A stretch of 64,000 nucleotides of DNA from an uncultured Pseudomonas sp. Its GTDB lineage: Bacteria; Pseudomonadota; Gammaproteobacteria; Pseudomonadales; Pseudomonadaceae. Below are positions 36,405 to 43,940 of the stretch, piece after piece. The stretch lies in the NCBI RefSeq assembly GCF_913774235.1, contig NZ_CAJYDW010000011.1, positions 62,001 through 126,000 on the forward strand, read 5' to 3'. The translations under genes were made by a program, and so were the position numbers. The notes below the pieces were generated by a model. The model made no database searches. It was not told the DNA's origin and saw only the letters and a program-made list of their open reading frames with translations. How positions within the stretch are numbered: position 1 is the first letter of the stretch; each line of letters begins with the position of its first letter.

Positions 36405-36857
36405 AAATCCGTCTCGATCTTCGTAGGTCCGCCGTTCGACAGGACGTGTCTTGTTGGGGCGCGAATTCTACTCCCATCCAGGGCGCGCGGGCAGTTTCCT
36501 CGCAGTGCCTACGTCTCACATCCTGTCGATCCGCCCTTAGCCCGCGGGCCATAGTCGCCGCTACACCAGGTGTCGTGGCGCCGGACAGGCCGGCCGCGTT
36601 GCTTCCGCCCTCTCTTCCAGCCTAGCCCCACCCTGCGACACTGCGCCGCGCCAACTGGCGGAAAAAAGCCGCCTCTCGAACCCTAACACGGCACATTAGG
36701 GGTGGTATTACTGATAACTATGTCTGGCTGCGTTAGCCATGCATGGGAACCGGGGCCGATGTCCTCAGTCGGACACCAGGTATCTCGAAGGGCTTCCCGC
36801 GATTCCGACGCGCCAGCTCTGCGGATCCTGGGAAGCCGTCTGCCGGAGGAAAAGCGC
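36405..36857. other. Intergenic region with 14-base repeat
   Basis: About 450 bases between the divergent receiver and MscS genes. It holds copy 3 of the 14-base repeat (36697-36710). An in-frame extension of the MscS frame to 36702 exists but has no ribosome site. No other gene or strong hairpin is seen. Confidence 0.4.
36697..36710 (+). repeat. 14-base repeat TAGGGGTGGTATTA, copy 3
   Basis: Exact copy, about 150 bases upstream of the MscS-type gene start. This is the only copy wholly in non-coding sequence. Confidence 0.6.
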
Positions 36858-37979
36858 ATGACGGCCATCGACTGGACGGGCTGGCTGCAAGCCCCCTGGG
36901 TCACCACCCTGATCGCCGCGGTGGTCGCCCTGGCGATCAGTGCCATCGCCCTGACCCTGGCCTTCGCCGCCATTCGACGCTTGGCCAACCCCTTCCTGCT
37001 CGCCCGTAATCTGGTGAAGTACGCGGAAAAGCCAGCGCGCCTGGCCGTGCCCCTCGTGGTGCTCCAAGGTGTCTGGAATTCAGCACCTGATGCCCTGCCG
37101 CTGTTGCGCGCCGTACAGCACGTCACCGGTCTGCTCAGCATCGCCGCCTTCACCTGGCTGGGCCTGCGGGCGGTCAAGGCGGTGGGTGCCACCATCGCCC
37201 TGCGCAACCCGGTGGACGTGGTCGACAATCTTCGAGCCCGCCGTATCCAGACGCAGAATCGAGTGCTGGTCCGCAGCCTGAGCTTCGTGGTGCTGCTGGT
37301 CGGCATCGCCCTGATGCTGATGACCTTTCCCGCCGTGCGCCAGGTGGGCGCCAGCCTGCTGGCTTCCGCCGGGGTCGCCGGGTTGGTGGCCGGCATCGCG
37401 GCACGACCGGTACTGGGCAATCTCATCGCCGGTCTGCAGATCGCCGTGACCCAACCGATTCGCCTCGATGACGTGGTGATCGTCGAGGGCGAATGGGGGC
37501 GCGTGGAAGAGATCACCGGCACCTACGTGGTGGTACGTATCTGGGACGATCGGCGCCTGGTGGTGCCCCTGCAATACTTCATCGAGACCCCTTTCCAGAA
37601 CTGGACACGCTCGTCCTCGAGCCTGATCGGCTCGGTATTCATTTGGGTTGACTATTCCCTGCCCTTGGCGCCCATCCGCACCGAGTTGGAACGCGCCTGC
37701 GCGGAAGTGCCCCATTTGTGGGATGGGCGGGTCTGTGTGCTCCAGGTGACGGATGCCTCCAGCGAATCCATGCAGATTCGCGTGCTGGTGAGTTCCGGTG
37801 ATTCTTCGAAGAACTGGGACCTGCGCTGCTTCGTGCGCGAGCGGCTAATTACCTATATCAACCGCGAATTTCCGCTCTGCCTGCCCAAGCTGCGAACCGA
37901 GCTGGGCCGGCGCGACAGCCTGCCGGCCATACAATCCGACGAAAGGCAAGAGCCCGTGGCGAGACAACCAGAAGTCTGA
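36858..37979 (+). CDS. MscS-type mechanosensitive channel
   Basis: 373 residues. Helices lie near 12-35, 55-85 and 125-150. The pore-lining region (ASLLASAGVAGLVAGIAARPVLGNLIAG) and the following beta domain (LDDVVIVEGEWGRVEEITGTYVVVRIWDDRR) are typical of MscS. It should open on membrane tension to release solutes at hypo-osmotic shock. GGAGGA precedes ATG 36858 by seven bases, so this start is preferred. It lies directly before the trehalose/glucan locus, which also serves osmotic stress, but there is no sign of a shared transcript. Confidence 0.88.
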   Translation: MTAIDWTGWLQAPWVTTLIAAVVALAISAIALTLAFAAIRRLANPFLLARNLVKYAEKPARLAVPLVVLQGVWNSAPDALPLLRAVQHVTGLLSIAAFTWLGLRAVKAVGATIALRNPVDVVDNLRARRIQTQNRVLVRSLSFVVLLVGIALMLMTFPAVRQVGASLLASAGVAGLVAGIAARPVLGNLIAGLQIAVTQPIRLDDVVIVEGEWGRVEEITGTYVVVRIWDDRRLVVPLQYFIETPFQNWTRSSSSLIGSVFIWVDYSLPLAPIRTELERACAEVPHLWDGRVCVLQVTDASSESMQIRVLVSSGDSSKNWDLRCFVRERLITYINREFPLCLPKLRTELGRRDSLPAIQSDERQEPVARQPEV

Positions 37980-38328
37980 ATCGTCAGTCATTTTCGGCAA
38001 TTACGCGGAGATCAAGCGGTTCATCTCAGGCATGTCTTTAACGGCGACGCACGGTACCTCTGCCAATTCGGGCATGCATCTCGCAAAGACAAACAGGACG
38101 GCAACATTCGCGCGGGAAACTTGTGACGTCGTCCGTGAGTCAGTGCGAGAGCATTCTGGAATTTCGCGAAGCAGTTCTCGCCCAACTCCAGGCATCTCGC
38201 AAGAGGTGATCGGCAAAAAGGCTGTAGCAGCTCGGCTGTAGGCGTTTTTGAACCAGGAAGCATCGAGCTTCAGGAAAGAAGCAATCAGGTAAACCTCAGT
38301 CTCGAACTCGCTGCATTGGGAGCGCACC
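37980..38328. other. Intergenic region and leader before glgA
   Basis: About 350 bases with no convincing gene; an antisense frame of 137 codons overlaps the glgA start and has poor composition. An 11-base direct repeat GCATCTCGCAA occurs at 38076 and 38192. The glgA promoter is expected here. TTGGGAG lies before the glgA ATG. Confidence 0.4.
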
Positions 38329-39912
38329 ATGGCAAACGCCGTCGTGGGGAAATTTGGGGCTCTTGAGCCCGTTGAAACTGCCACTCGCACCACCAGATCC
38401 AGCACTCCTCGCAAGCGTTCGGAAGAACCTCAGCTGACGCTGAGCTCCGTCGTCGAAAGTCGTAAGCGCATTCTTTTCGTGACCCCGGAAATTTCCGATT
38501 TCGTCAAGGCCGGTGGCCTTGGCGAGGTCTCCGGCGCCCTGCCCCGCGCCCTCGCCGCGTCCCATGACGTACGGGTGCTGATCCCGGGCTATCGCCAGGT
38601 CATCGCCGCGGTCAAGGATCGCATGCAGATGGTTGGCCGCATCGCCGCTCGCGGCGCCATGCCCGCCTGTGACGTTGGCCGCGTGAATCTGGAAGACGGC
38701 CTGGTCGTCTATGTCCTGATCTGCCCCGAACTCTACGAGCGTCCGGGCAATCCCTATGGCGACCTCGACAACGTCGACTGGGCCGACAACCATATCCGCT
38801 TCGGTCGCCTGTCCAGTGCCGCCGCCGACTTCGCCCTGGGCGAAGCCTCGATCCGCTGGGTTCCCGATCTGCTGCACCTGAACGACTGGCAGACCGGTCT
38901 CGCCGCGGGCTACCTGCGCTGGCAGGGCTCGACCACGCCCTGCCTGACCACCATCCACAACCTGGCCTACCAGGGGCTGTTCCCCGCTTCGGTACTCGCC
39001 GACCTGGACATCCCCGAGCATGCCTTCCAGATGGAAGGCCTTGAGTTCTGGGGCAAGGTATCCTTCCTCAAGGCGGGTCTGGTCTACGCCGACCACATCA
39101 CCACCGTCAGCCACACCTACGCCCAGGAAATCACCACGCCGGAATTCGGCTATGGCCTGGAAGGCCTGCTGCAGGTGAAAGCCCGCGAAGGCAAGTTGAC
39201 CGGCCTGCTCAATGGCATCGACGACGGCTGGAGCGCCTGCAGCGATCCGCACCTGTGCCAGCAGTTCACCGAGTCGGACTGGGAAGGCAAGGCGGTGAAC
39301 GCCGCGCGCATTCGCGAGGAGTTCGGGCTGGAGCCGTCCAACGGGCCCCTGTTCGCCGTGGTTTCGCGCCTGGTGCAGCAGAAGGGTATCGACCTGACCA
39401 TCCAGGCGGCCGATCACATCGTCGCCCGCGGTGGCCAGCTGATGATCATCGGCTGTGGCGAGCAGCACATCGAGCGGCAGGTACGGGCTTTGGCCTTGCG
39501 TTATCCCGGTCGGGTCAGCGCCCACATCGGCTTCTGCGAAACCGAAGCCCGGCGCATGTACGCGGGTAGCGACTTCCTGCTGATGCCTTCGCGCTTCGAA
39601 CCCTGCGGCCTGAGCCAGATGTACGCACAGCGCTTCGCCTCGCTGCCGATCGCCACCCGCACCGGTGGCCTGGCCGACAGCATCGAAGACGGCACCACGG
39701 GCTTCCTGTTCACCCCGCTCTCGCTGGAAAACTACCTCGGCGCCATCGACCGCGCCCTGGGGGTGTTCGAGCGTCAGGACCTGTTGTTCGCCATGCGTCG
39801 TCGCGCCATGCAGGGCCCCTTCTTCTGGTCCGAATGCGCCAAGCCCTACGCCTCGCTCTACCTCGACATGATCGACGTTCACGCTCAACAGCAGCGCCAG
39901 GCCCACGCCTGA
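38329..39912 (+). CDS. glgA: Glycogen synthase (GT5)
   Basis: 527 residues, about 50 longer than E. coli GlgA because of a Ser/Thr/Arg-rich N-terminal tail. The GT5 start FVTPEISDFVKAGGLGEVSGALP holds the nucleotide-sugar KxGGL motif. The C-terminal half has FEPCGLSQMYAQRFASLPIATRTGGL with the catalytic Glu. It elongates alpha-1,4-glucan from ADP-glucose. No glgC (ADP-glucose source) lies in the window. It heads the plus-strand arm of the trehalose/glucan locus, and weak and strong terminators follow it. Confidence 0.92.
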   Translation: MANAVVGKFGALEPVETATRTTRSSTPRKRSEEPQLTLSSVVESRKRILFVTPEISDFVKAGGLGEVSGALPRALAASHDVRVLIPGYRQVIAAVKDRMQMVGRIAARGAMPACDVGRVNLEDGLVVYVLICPELYERPGNPYGDLDNVDWADNHIRFGRLSSAAADFALGEASIRWVPDLLHLNDWQTGLAAGYLRWQGSTTPCLTTIHNLAYQGLFPASVLADLDIPEHAFQMEGLEFWGKVSFLKAGLVYADHITTVSHTYAQEITTPEFGYGLEGLLQVKAREGKLTGLLNGIDDGWSACSDPHLCQQFTESDWEGKAVNAARIREEFGLEPSNGPLFAVVSRLVQQKGIDLTIQAADHIVARGGQLMIIGCGEQHIERQVRALALRYPGRVSAHIGFCETEARRMYAGSDFLLMPSRFEPCGLSQMYAQRFASLPIATRTGGLADSIEDGTTGFLFTPLSLENYLGAIDRALGVFERQDLLFAMRRRAMQGPFFWSECAKPYASLYLDMIDVHAQQQRQAHA

Positions 39913-39918
39913 GATCGA

Positions 39919-39945
39919 ACGCCGCCTGGACGGCGCTTTTTCTGG
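39919..39945 (+). terminator. Weak hairpin and T-tract after glgA
   Basis: CGCCG (39920-39924), six-base loop, CGGCG (39931-39935), followed by CTTTTTC. Five base pairs only; it begins eight bases after the glgA stop. Confidence 0.5.
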
Positions 39946-39973
39946 GTCCAAGACCGACGAAAAGCGCCTGACC

Positions 39974-39989
39974 CGCTCAACTTTGAGCG
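39974..39989. repeat. Short perfect inverted repeat in the treZ leader
   Basis: CGCTCAA and TTGAGCG separated by two bases (CT). As DNA it could be a protein-binding site; as RNA the loop is too small for the full stem. It lies between the two terminators after glgA. Confidence 0.45.
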
Positions 39990-40011
39990 ACTCCCACCGG
40001 TCATAACAGCA

Positions 40012-40042
40012 GCTGCGGCCATCAGGGCCGCAGCGCTTTTTC
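40012..40042 (+). terminator. Strong intrinsic terminator just before treZ
   Basis: GCTGCGGCC (40012-40020), five-base loop, GGCCGCAGC (40026-40034), then GCTTTTTC: a 9-bp GC-rich stem with T-tract. It ends about 30 bases before the treZ ATG, leaving no space for a separate promoter between them. Confidence 0.85.
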
Positions 40043-40071
40043 TGCCCTCCGGTTTCGGGAGTTATCCATTC

Positions 40072-41877
40072 ATGACTGACATTTCTCGCGACGCAGCCGC
40101 AACGACCGGGGGCTACGCCTGGCAGACCCGTGCTGGCGCCACCCTGCTGGGCAAGGATCGCACCCTCTTCCACTTCTGGGCGCCCAGTGCGGACGCGGTG
40201 TCCGTGGCGCTCGAGGGCGGCATGACCCTAGCGCTCGAAGCCCAGGGCGACGGCTGGTTCGGCATCGAGGCCCAGTGCGGCGCGGGCACGCGCTACCGCT
40301 ACCAGATCGGCGACCTGCTGGTGCCGGACCCCGCCTCTCGCGCCCAGGCCGGCGACGTGCACGAGCCGAGCATCGTCATCGACCCCACCACCTACCACTG
40401 GCAGACCGTCGAATGGAACGGCCGGCCCTGGCACGAGAGCGTCATCTACGAGGTGCACGTCGGTACCCTGGGGGGCTTCTCCGGCGTCGAGAAGCTGGTT
40501 CCGCGCCTGGCGGCCCTGGGCATCACGGCCATCGAGCTGATGCCACTGTCGGAATTCCCCGGTGGTCGCAACTGGGGTTACGACGGGGTCCTACCCTATG
40601 CCGTGGAGGCCTCCTACGGCACGCCGGACGACCTCAAGTCGCTGATCGATACCGCCCATGCCCATGGTGTCATGGTTTACCTGGACGTGGTCTACAACCA
40701 CTTCGGCCCGGACGGCAACTACCTGCACGCCTACGCCGAACGCTTCTTCCGCGAGGACATCCATACCCCCTGGGGCGCCGCCATCGATTTTCGCCAGGAC
40801 GCGGTCCGCCGCTACTTCATCGACAACGCCCTGCTGTGGCTGATGGAGTACCGCTTCGACGGCCTGAGATTCGACGCCGTGCACGCCATTGGCGACCAGG
40901 GCTTCCTCGAGGAAATGGCCGAGGAGATCCGCGCCACCGTGGAGCCCGGGCGCCATGTCCATCTGATGCTGGAGAACGAGGACAACACCGCCACCCTGCT
41001 GGGTGGCAAGCACTACAACGCCCAGTGGACGGACGACTGGCACAACGTCATCCACCCCATGCTGACCGACGAGAACGAAGGCTACTACCAGGACTTCACC
41101 GAGGATGCCACGGCCAAGCTGGTGCGTTGCCTCGGCGAAGGCTTCATCTACCAGGGCGAAAAGACCCGCCACGGTAAGGCCCGCGGCGAGCCGAGCAAGG
41201 ACTTGCCGGCCAGTGCCTTCATTATCTTCCTACAGAACCACGACCAGGTGGGCAACCGCGCTTTCGGCGAGCGCCTGACGCGACTGGCGCCCGAGCCCGC
41301 GCTCAAGGCGGCCACCGCCCTGCTGCTGCTGAGCCCGATGATTCCCCTGCTGTTCATCGGCGAGGAATGGGGCAGCCGCCAGCCGTTCCTGTTCTTCACC
41401 AGCCACAACGACGAGTTGGCCGAACTGGTGCGTGATGGCCGACGCAACGAGTTCAAGGACTTCGACTTCTTCACCAGCGAAGAGCATCGCCAGCAGATTC
41501 CCGATCCCAATGCGCCCAAGACCTTCGAGGATTCCAAGCCCAACTTCGGCGAAGCCGATCAGCCCGACCATGCGGCCTGGCTGGGACTCTATCGCGAGTT
41601 GCTGGAGATCCGTCGCCGGGAGCTGTTCCCACGGTTGCAAGGTGCCCGTGCTGCCGGTGCCGAAGCCCTGGCCGACCGCGCCGTACGTGCCCGCTGGACC
41701 CTGGCCGACGGCAGCCGCCTGACCATCGAACTCAACCTGAGCGAAGGCGTAGTGAAGGTGGACGAAGCGCCTGCAGGCGAGTTGCTGCACAGCAGTGATC
41801 CCGCCGCCGCTCCCCTTCGTCAGGACGGCCAATTGGCCGCGCACTCGGCATTGGTCTGGCTGGAGAAGCACGCATGA
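40072..41877 (+). CDS. treZ: Malto-oligosyltrehalose trehalohydrolase
   Basis: 601 residues of GH13. An N-terminal CBM48-like domain (FHFWAPSADAVSVAL) is followed by the barrel: DVVYNHFGPDGNY, nucleophile Asp in DGLRFDAVHAI near 265, acid/base Glu in LMLENEDN near 300, and LQNHDQVGNRAFGE. It releases trehalose from the end of maltooligosyltrehalose made by TreY. GGGAG lies before ATG. It overlaps malQ by ATGA. Expression probably depends on passing, or starting within, the terminator-bearing leader upstream. Confidence 0.95.
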   Translation: MTDISRDAAATTGGYAWQTRAGATLLGKDRTLFHFWAPSADAVSVALEGGMTLALEAQGDGWFGIEAQCGAGTRYRYQIGDLLVPDPASRAQAGDVHEPSIVIDPTTYHWQTVEWNGRPWHESVIYEVHVGTLGGFSGVEKLVPRLAALGITAIELMPLSEFPGGRNWGYDGVLPYAVEASYGTPDDLKSLIDTAHAHGVMVYLDVVYNHFGPDGNYLHAYAERFFREDIHTPWGAAIDFRQDAVRRYFIDNALLWLMEYRFDGLRFDAVHAIGDQGFLEEMAEEIRATVEPGRHVHLMLENEDNTATLLGGKHYNAQWTDDWHNVIHPMLTDENEGYYQDFTEDATAKLVRCLGEGFIYQGEKTRHGKARGEPSKDLPASAFIIFLQNHDQVGNRAFGERLTRLAPEPALKAATALLLLSPMIPLLFIGEEWGSRQPFLFFTSHNDELAELVRDGRRNEFKDFDFFTSEEHRQQIPDPNAPKTFEDSKPNFGEADQPDHAAWLGLYRELLEIRRRELFPRLQGARAAGAEALADRAVRARWTLADGSRLTIELNLSEGVVKVDEAPAGELLHSSDPAAAPLRQDGQLAAHSALVWLEKHA

Positions 41878-43940
41878 GCGAGGATCGCCTCGAACAACTG
41901 GCCAAGGCGGCCGGCATTTCCATCGAATGGACCGCCTATGACGGTCAGCGCCAACGGGTAAGCCCCGACGCACTACGCAATCTGCTCAAGGCCATCGAGC
42001 TACCGGCCGACAGCGACGCGGACATCGACGCCAGCCTGCGCCAGCTGGCGGAGGTCGGTGACAAGCATCACCTGCCGCCACTGATCACCGCCCAGGTGGG
42101 CAAGCCGGTCGGTACGCCGGATCAGTTCGAACGTGGCGTCCGCTACCAGGTGCAGTTGGAAAACGGCGAGCTCCTGGAGGGCAGCGTGGATGCCCAGGGC
42201 CAGCTGGCCGCCATCGCCGAACCCGGCTATCACCAGGCGGAGGTGGATGGCCAGCGCCTGACCCTGGCGGTGGCGCCAGCGCGCTGCTTCACCATCGAAG
42301 ACGCCACCGGTGACGCCCATGCCCACCTCTGGGGCCTGGCGGTACAGCTCTACAGCCTGAGACGTGAAGGCGGCAGCGGTGCGGGAGACCTCCAAGGGTT
42401 GGTGCAATTCGCCCAGGCGGCGGCGGCCAAGGGTGCCGATGCCCTGGCCATCAGTCCGCTGCATGCCATGTTCAGCGCCGATGGCCGGCGTTACAGCCCC
42501 TATTCGCCTTCCAGCCGGGTGTTCTTCAATGTGCTCTATGCGGCGCCGGAGTTGGTGCTGGGTAGCGAGGCCGTACGCAAGGCCGCCGATCGCAGCGGCC
42601 TGCAAGAGGAAGCCGAACGCCTCGAACAGCTGGAGCTGATCGACTGGCCCGCGCTGGCCAAGCTGCGCTTGCGCCTGCTGCGCACCCTGCACCTGGACTT
42701 CCGTACTGCCGACAGTGACCTGCGCGAGCGGTTTGAAGCGTTCCGCCGCGAAGGCGGTGAAGCCCTGGAGAATCACTGCCGCTTCGAAGCCCTGCATGCT
42801 TCCTTCACCCAGGGTGACGCCTCACCTAGCTGGCAGCATTGGCCGCAGCAGTATCGCGATCCCAGGAATCCAGCCGTAGCCGAATTCGCCGATCGCCATG
42901 CCCAGGACGTGGAGTTCTATGCCTTCACCCAGTGGCTGGCCAGCGAAGGCCTGGCCGCGGCGCAACGGCAGTGCCGTGAATCAGGCATGAAAATCGGCCT
43001 GATCGCCGACATCGCCGTGGGCGCGGATGGTGGTGGCAGCCAGGCCTGGAGTCGTCAGGAAGAATTGCTCGCCTCGGTCACTGTCGGCTGTCCGCCGGAC
43101 CTGTTGAACCAGAAAGGCCAGGGCTGGGGTATTTCCGCCTTCTCCCCCACCGGCATGGTCAAGCATGGCTTCCGCGCCTTCATCGAGATGCTCAGGGCCA
43201 ACTTCGCCCATGCCGGCGGCGTGCGCATCGATCACGTGATGGGGCTGCAACGTCTCTGGTTGGTGCCTGAAGGCGCTTCCCCGGCCGACGGGGCCTATCT
43301 CTCCTATCCCATCGACGATTTGCTGCGGCTGGTCGCTCTGGAGTCCTGGCGCCATCGCTGCGTGGTGATGGGCGAAGACCTGGGCACGGTGCCCGAAGGC
43401 TTCCGCGAACGCCTGGCGGAGCGCGCCGTGATGGGCATGCAGGTCCTGCTGTTCGAGCGCGATGGCCAGGCCTTCAAGCCTGCTGCGCAGTGGTCGAACA
43501 CGGCCATGGGCATGCCCACTACCCACGACCTACCGACCCTCACCGGCTGGTGGCAGGGCCGAGATGCCGACTGGCAGGAACAGCTGGATCTGCTGCCCGA
43601 CGGTACCTCACGGGAGGATCGCCTCGCCGAGCGCGCCGAGGATCGCCGACACCTGGCCAAGGTACTGCACCTCGACGATACCAGCGTCGATAACGTCGAG
43701 GCCGCGGTGGACGCCGCCATCGACTTCATCGGTCGCACCCCCGCTCCGCTGATCATCCTGCCGGTGGAAGACGCCCTGGGCCAACTGGAACAGGCCAACC
43801 TGCCCGGCACCACCAACGAACACCCCAATTGGCTGCGCCGTTGGGATGCGCCCGCGGATCGTCTGCTGGACGCCACTACCCCTGAACGACGCCTAAGCGT
43901 GCTGAGCGCTGCTCGTAACAATCCGGAGAACACTCGATGA
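41874..43940 (+). CDS. malQ: 4-alpha-glucanotransferase (amylomaltase)
   Basis: 688 residues of GH77. Catalytic segments are GGVRIDHVMGLQRLW (nucleophile Asp near 450), VMGEDLGTVPEGFR (Glu near 500) and PTTHDLPTLTGWW. It moves maltosyl and longer glucan pieces between chains, recycling short maltodextrins for TreY. It has the N-terminal extension seen in Pseudomonas MalQ. Both ends overlap neighbours by ATGA, so treZ-malQ-treY are translated as one block. Confidence 0.94.
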   Translation: MSEDRLEQLAKAAGISIEWTAYDGQRQRVSPDALRNLLKAIELPADSDADIDASLRQLAEVGDKHHLPPLITAQVGKPVGTPDQFERGVRYQVQLENGELLEGSVDAQGQLAAIAEPGYHQAEVDGQRLTLAVAPARCFTIEDATGDAHAHLWGLAVQLYSLRREGGSGAGDLQGLVQFAQAAAAKGADALAISPLHAMFSADGRRYSPYSPSSRVFFNVLYAAPELVLGSEAVRKAADRSGLQEEAERLEQLELIDWPALAKLRLRLLRTLHLDFRTADSDLRERFEAFRREGGEALENHCRFEALHASFTQGDASPSWQHWPQQYRDPRNPAVAEFADRHAQDVEFYAFTQWLASEGLAAAQRQCRESGMKIGLIADIAVGADGGGSQAWSRQEELLASVTVGCPPDLLNQKGQGWGISAFSPTGMVKHGFRAFIEMLRANFAHAGGVRIDHVMGLQRLWLVPEGASPADGAYLSYPIDDLLRLVALESWRHRCVVMGEDLGTVPEGFRERLAERAVMGMQVLLFERDGQAFKPAAQWSNTAMGMPTTHDLPTLTGWWQGRDADWQEQLDLLPDGTSREDRLAERAEDRRHLAKVLHLDDTSVDNVEAAVDAAIDFIGRTPAPLIILPVEDALGQLEQANLPGTTNEHPNWLRRWDAPADRLLDATTPERRLSVLSAARNNPENTR

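Noticed and set aside
38001-38414. Minus-strand frame of 137 codons before glgA
   Set aside because: Overlaps the glgA start, poor codon pattern, no ribosome site and no family resemblance.
38296-40173. Minus-strand frame of 625 codons opposite glgA
   Set aside because: Shadow of glgA, crossing both terminators after it; no domain.
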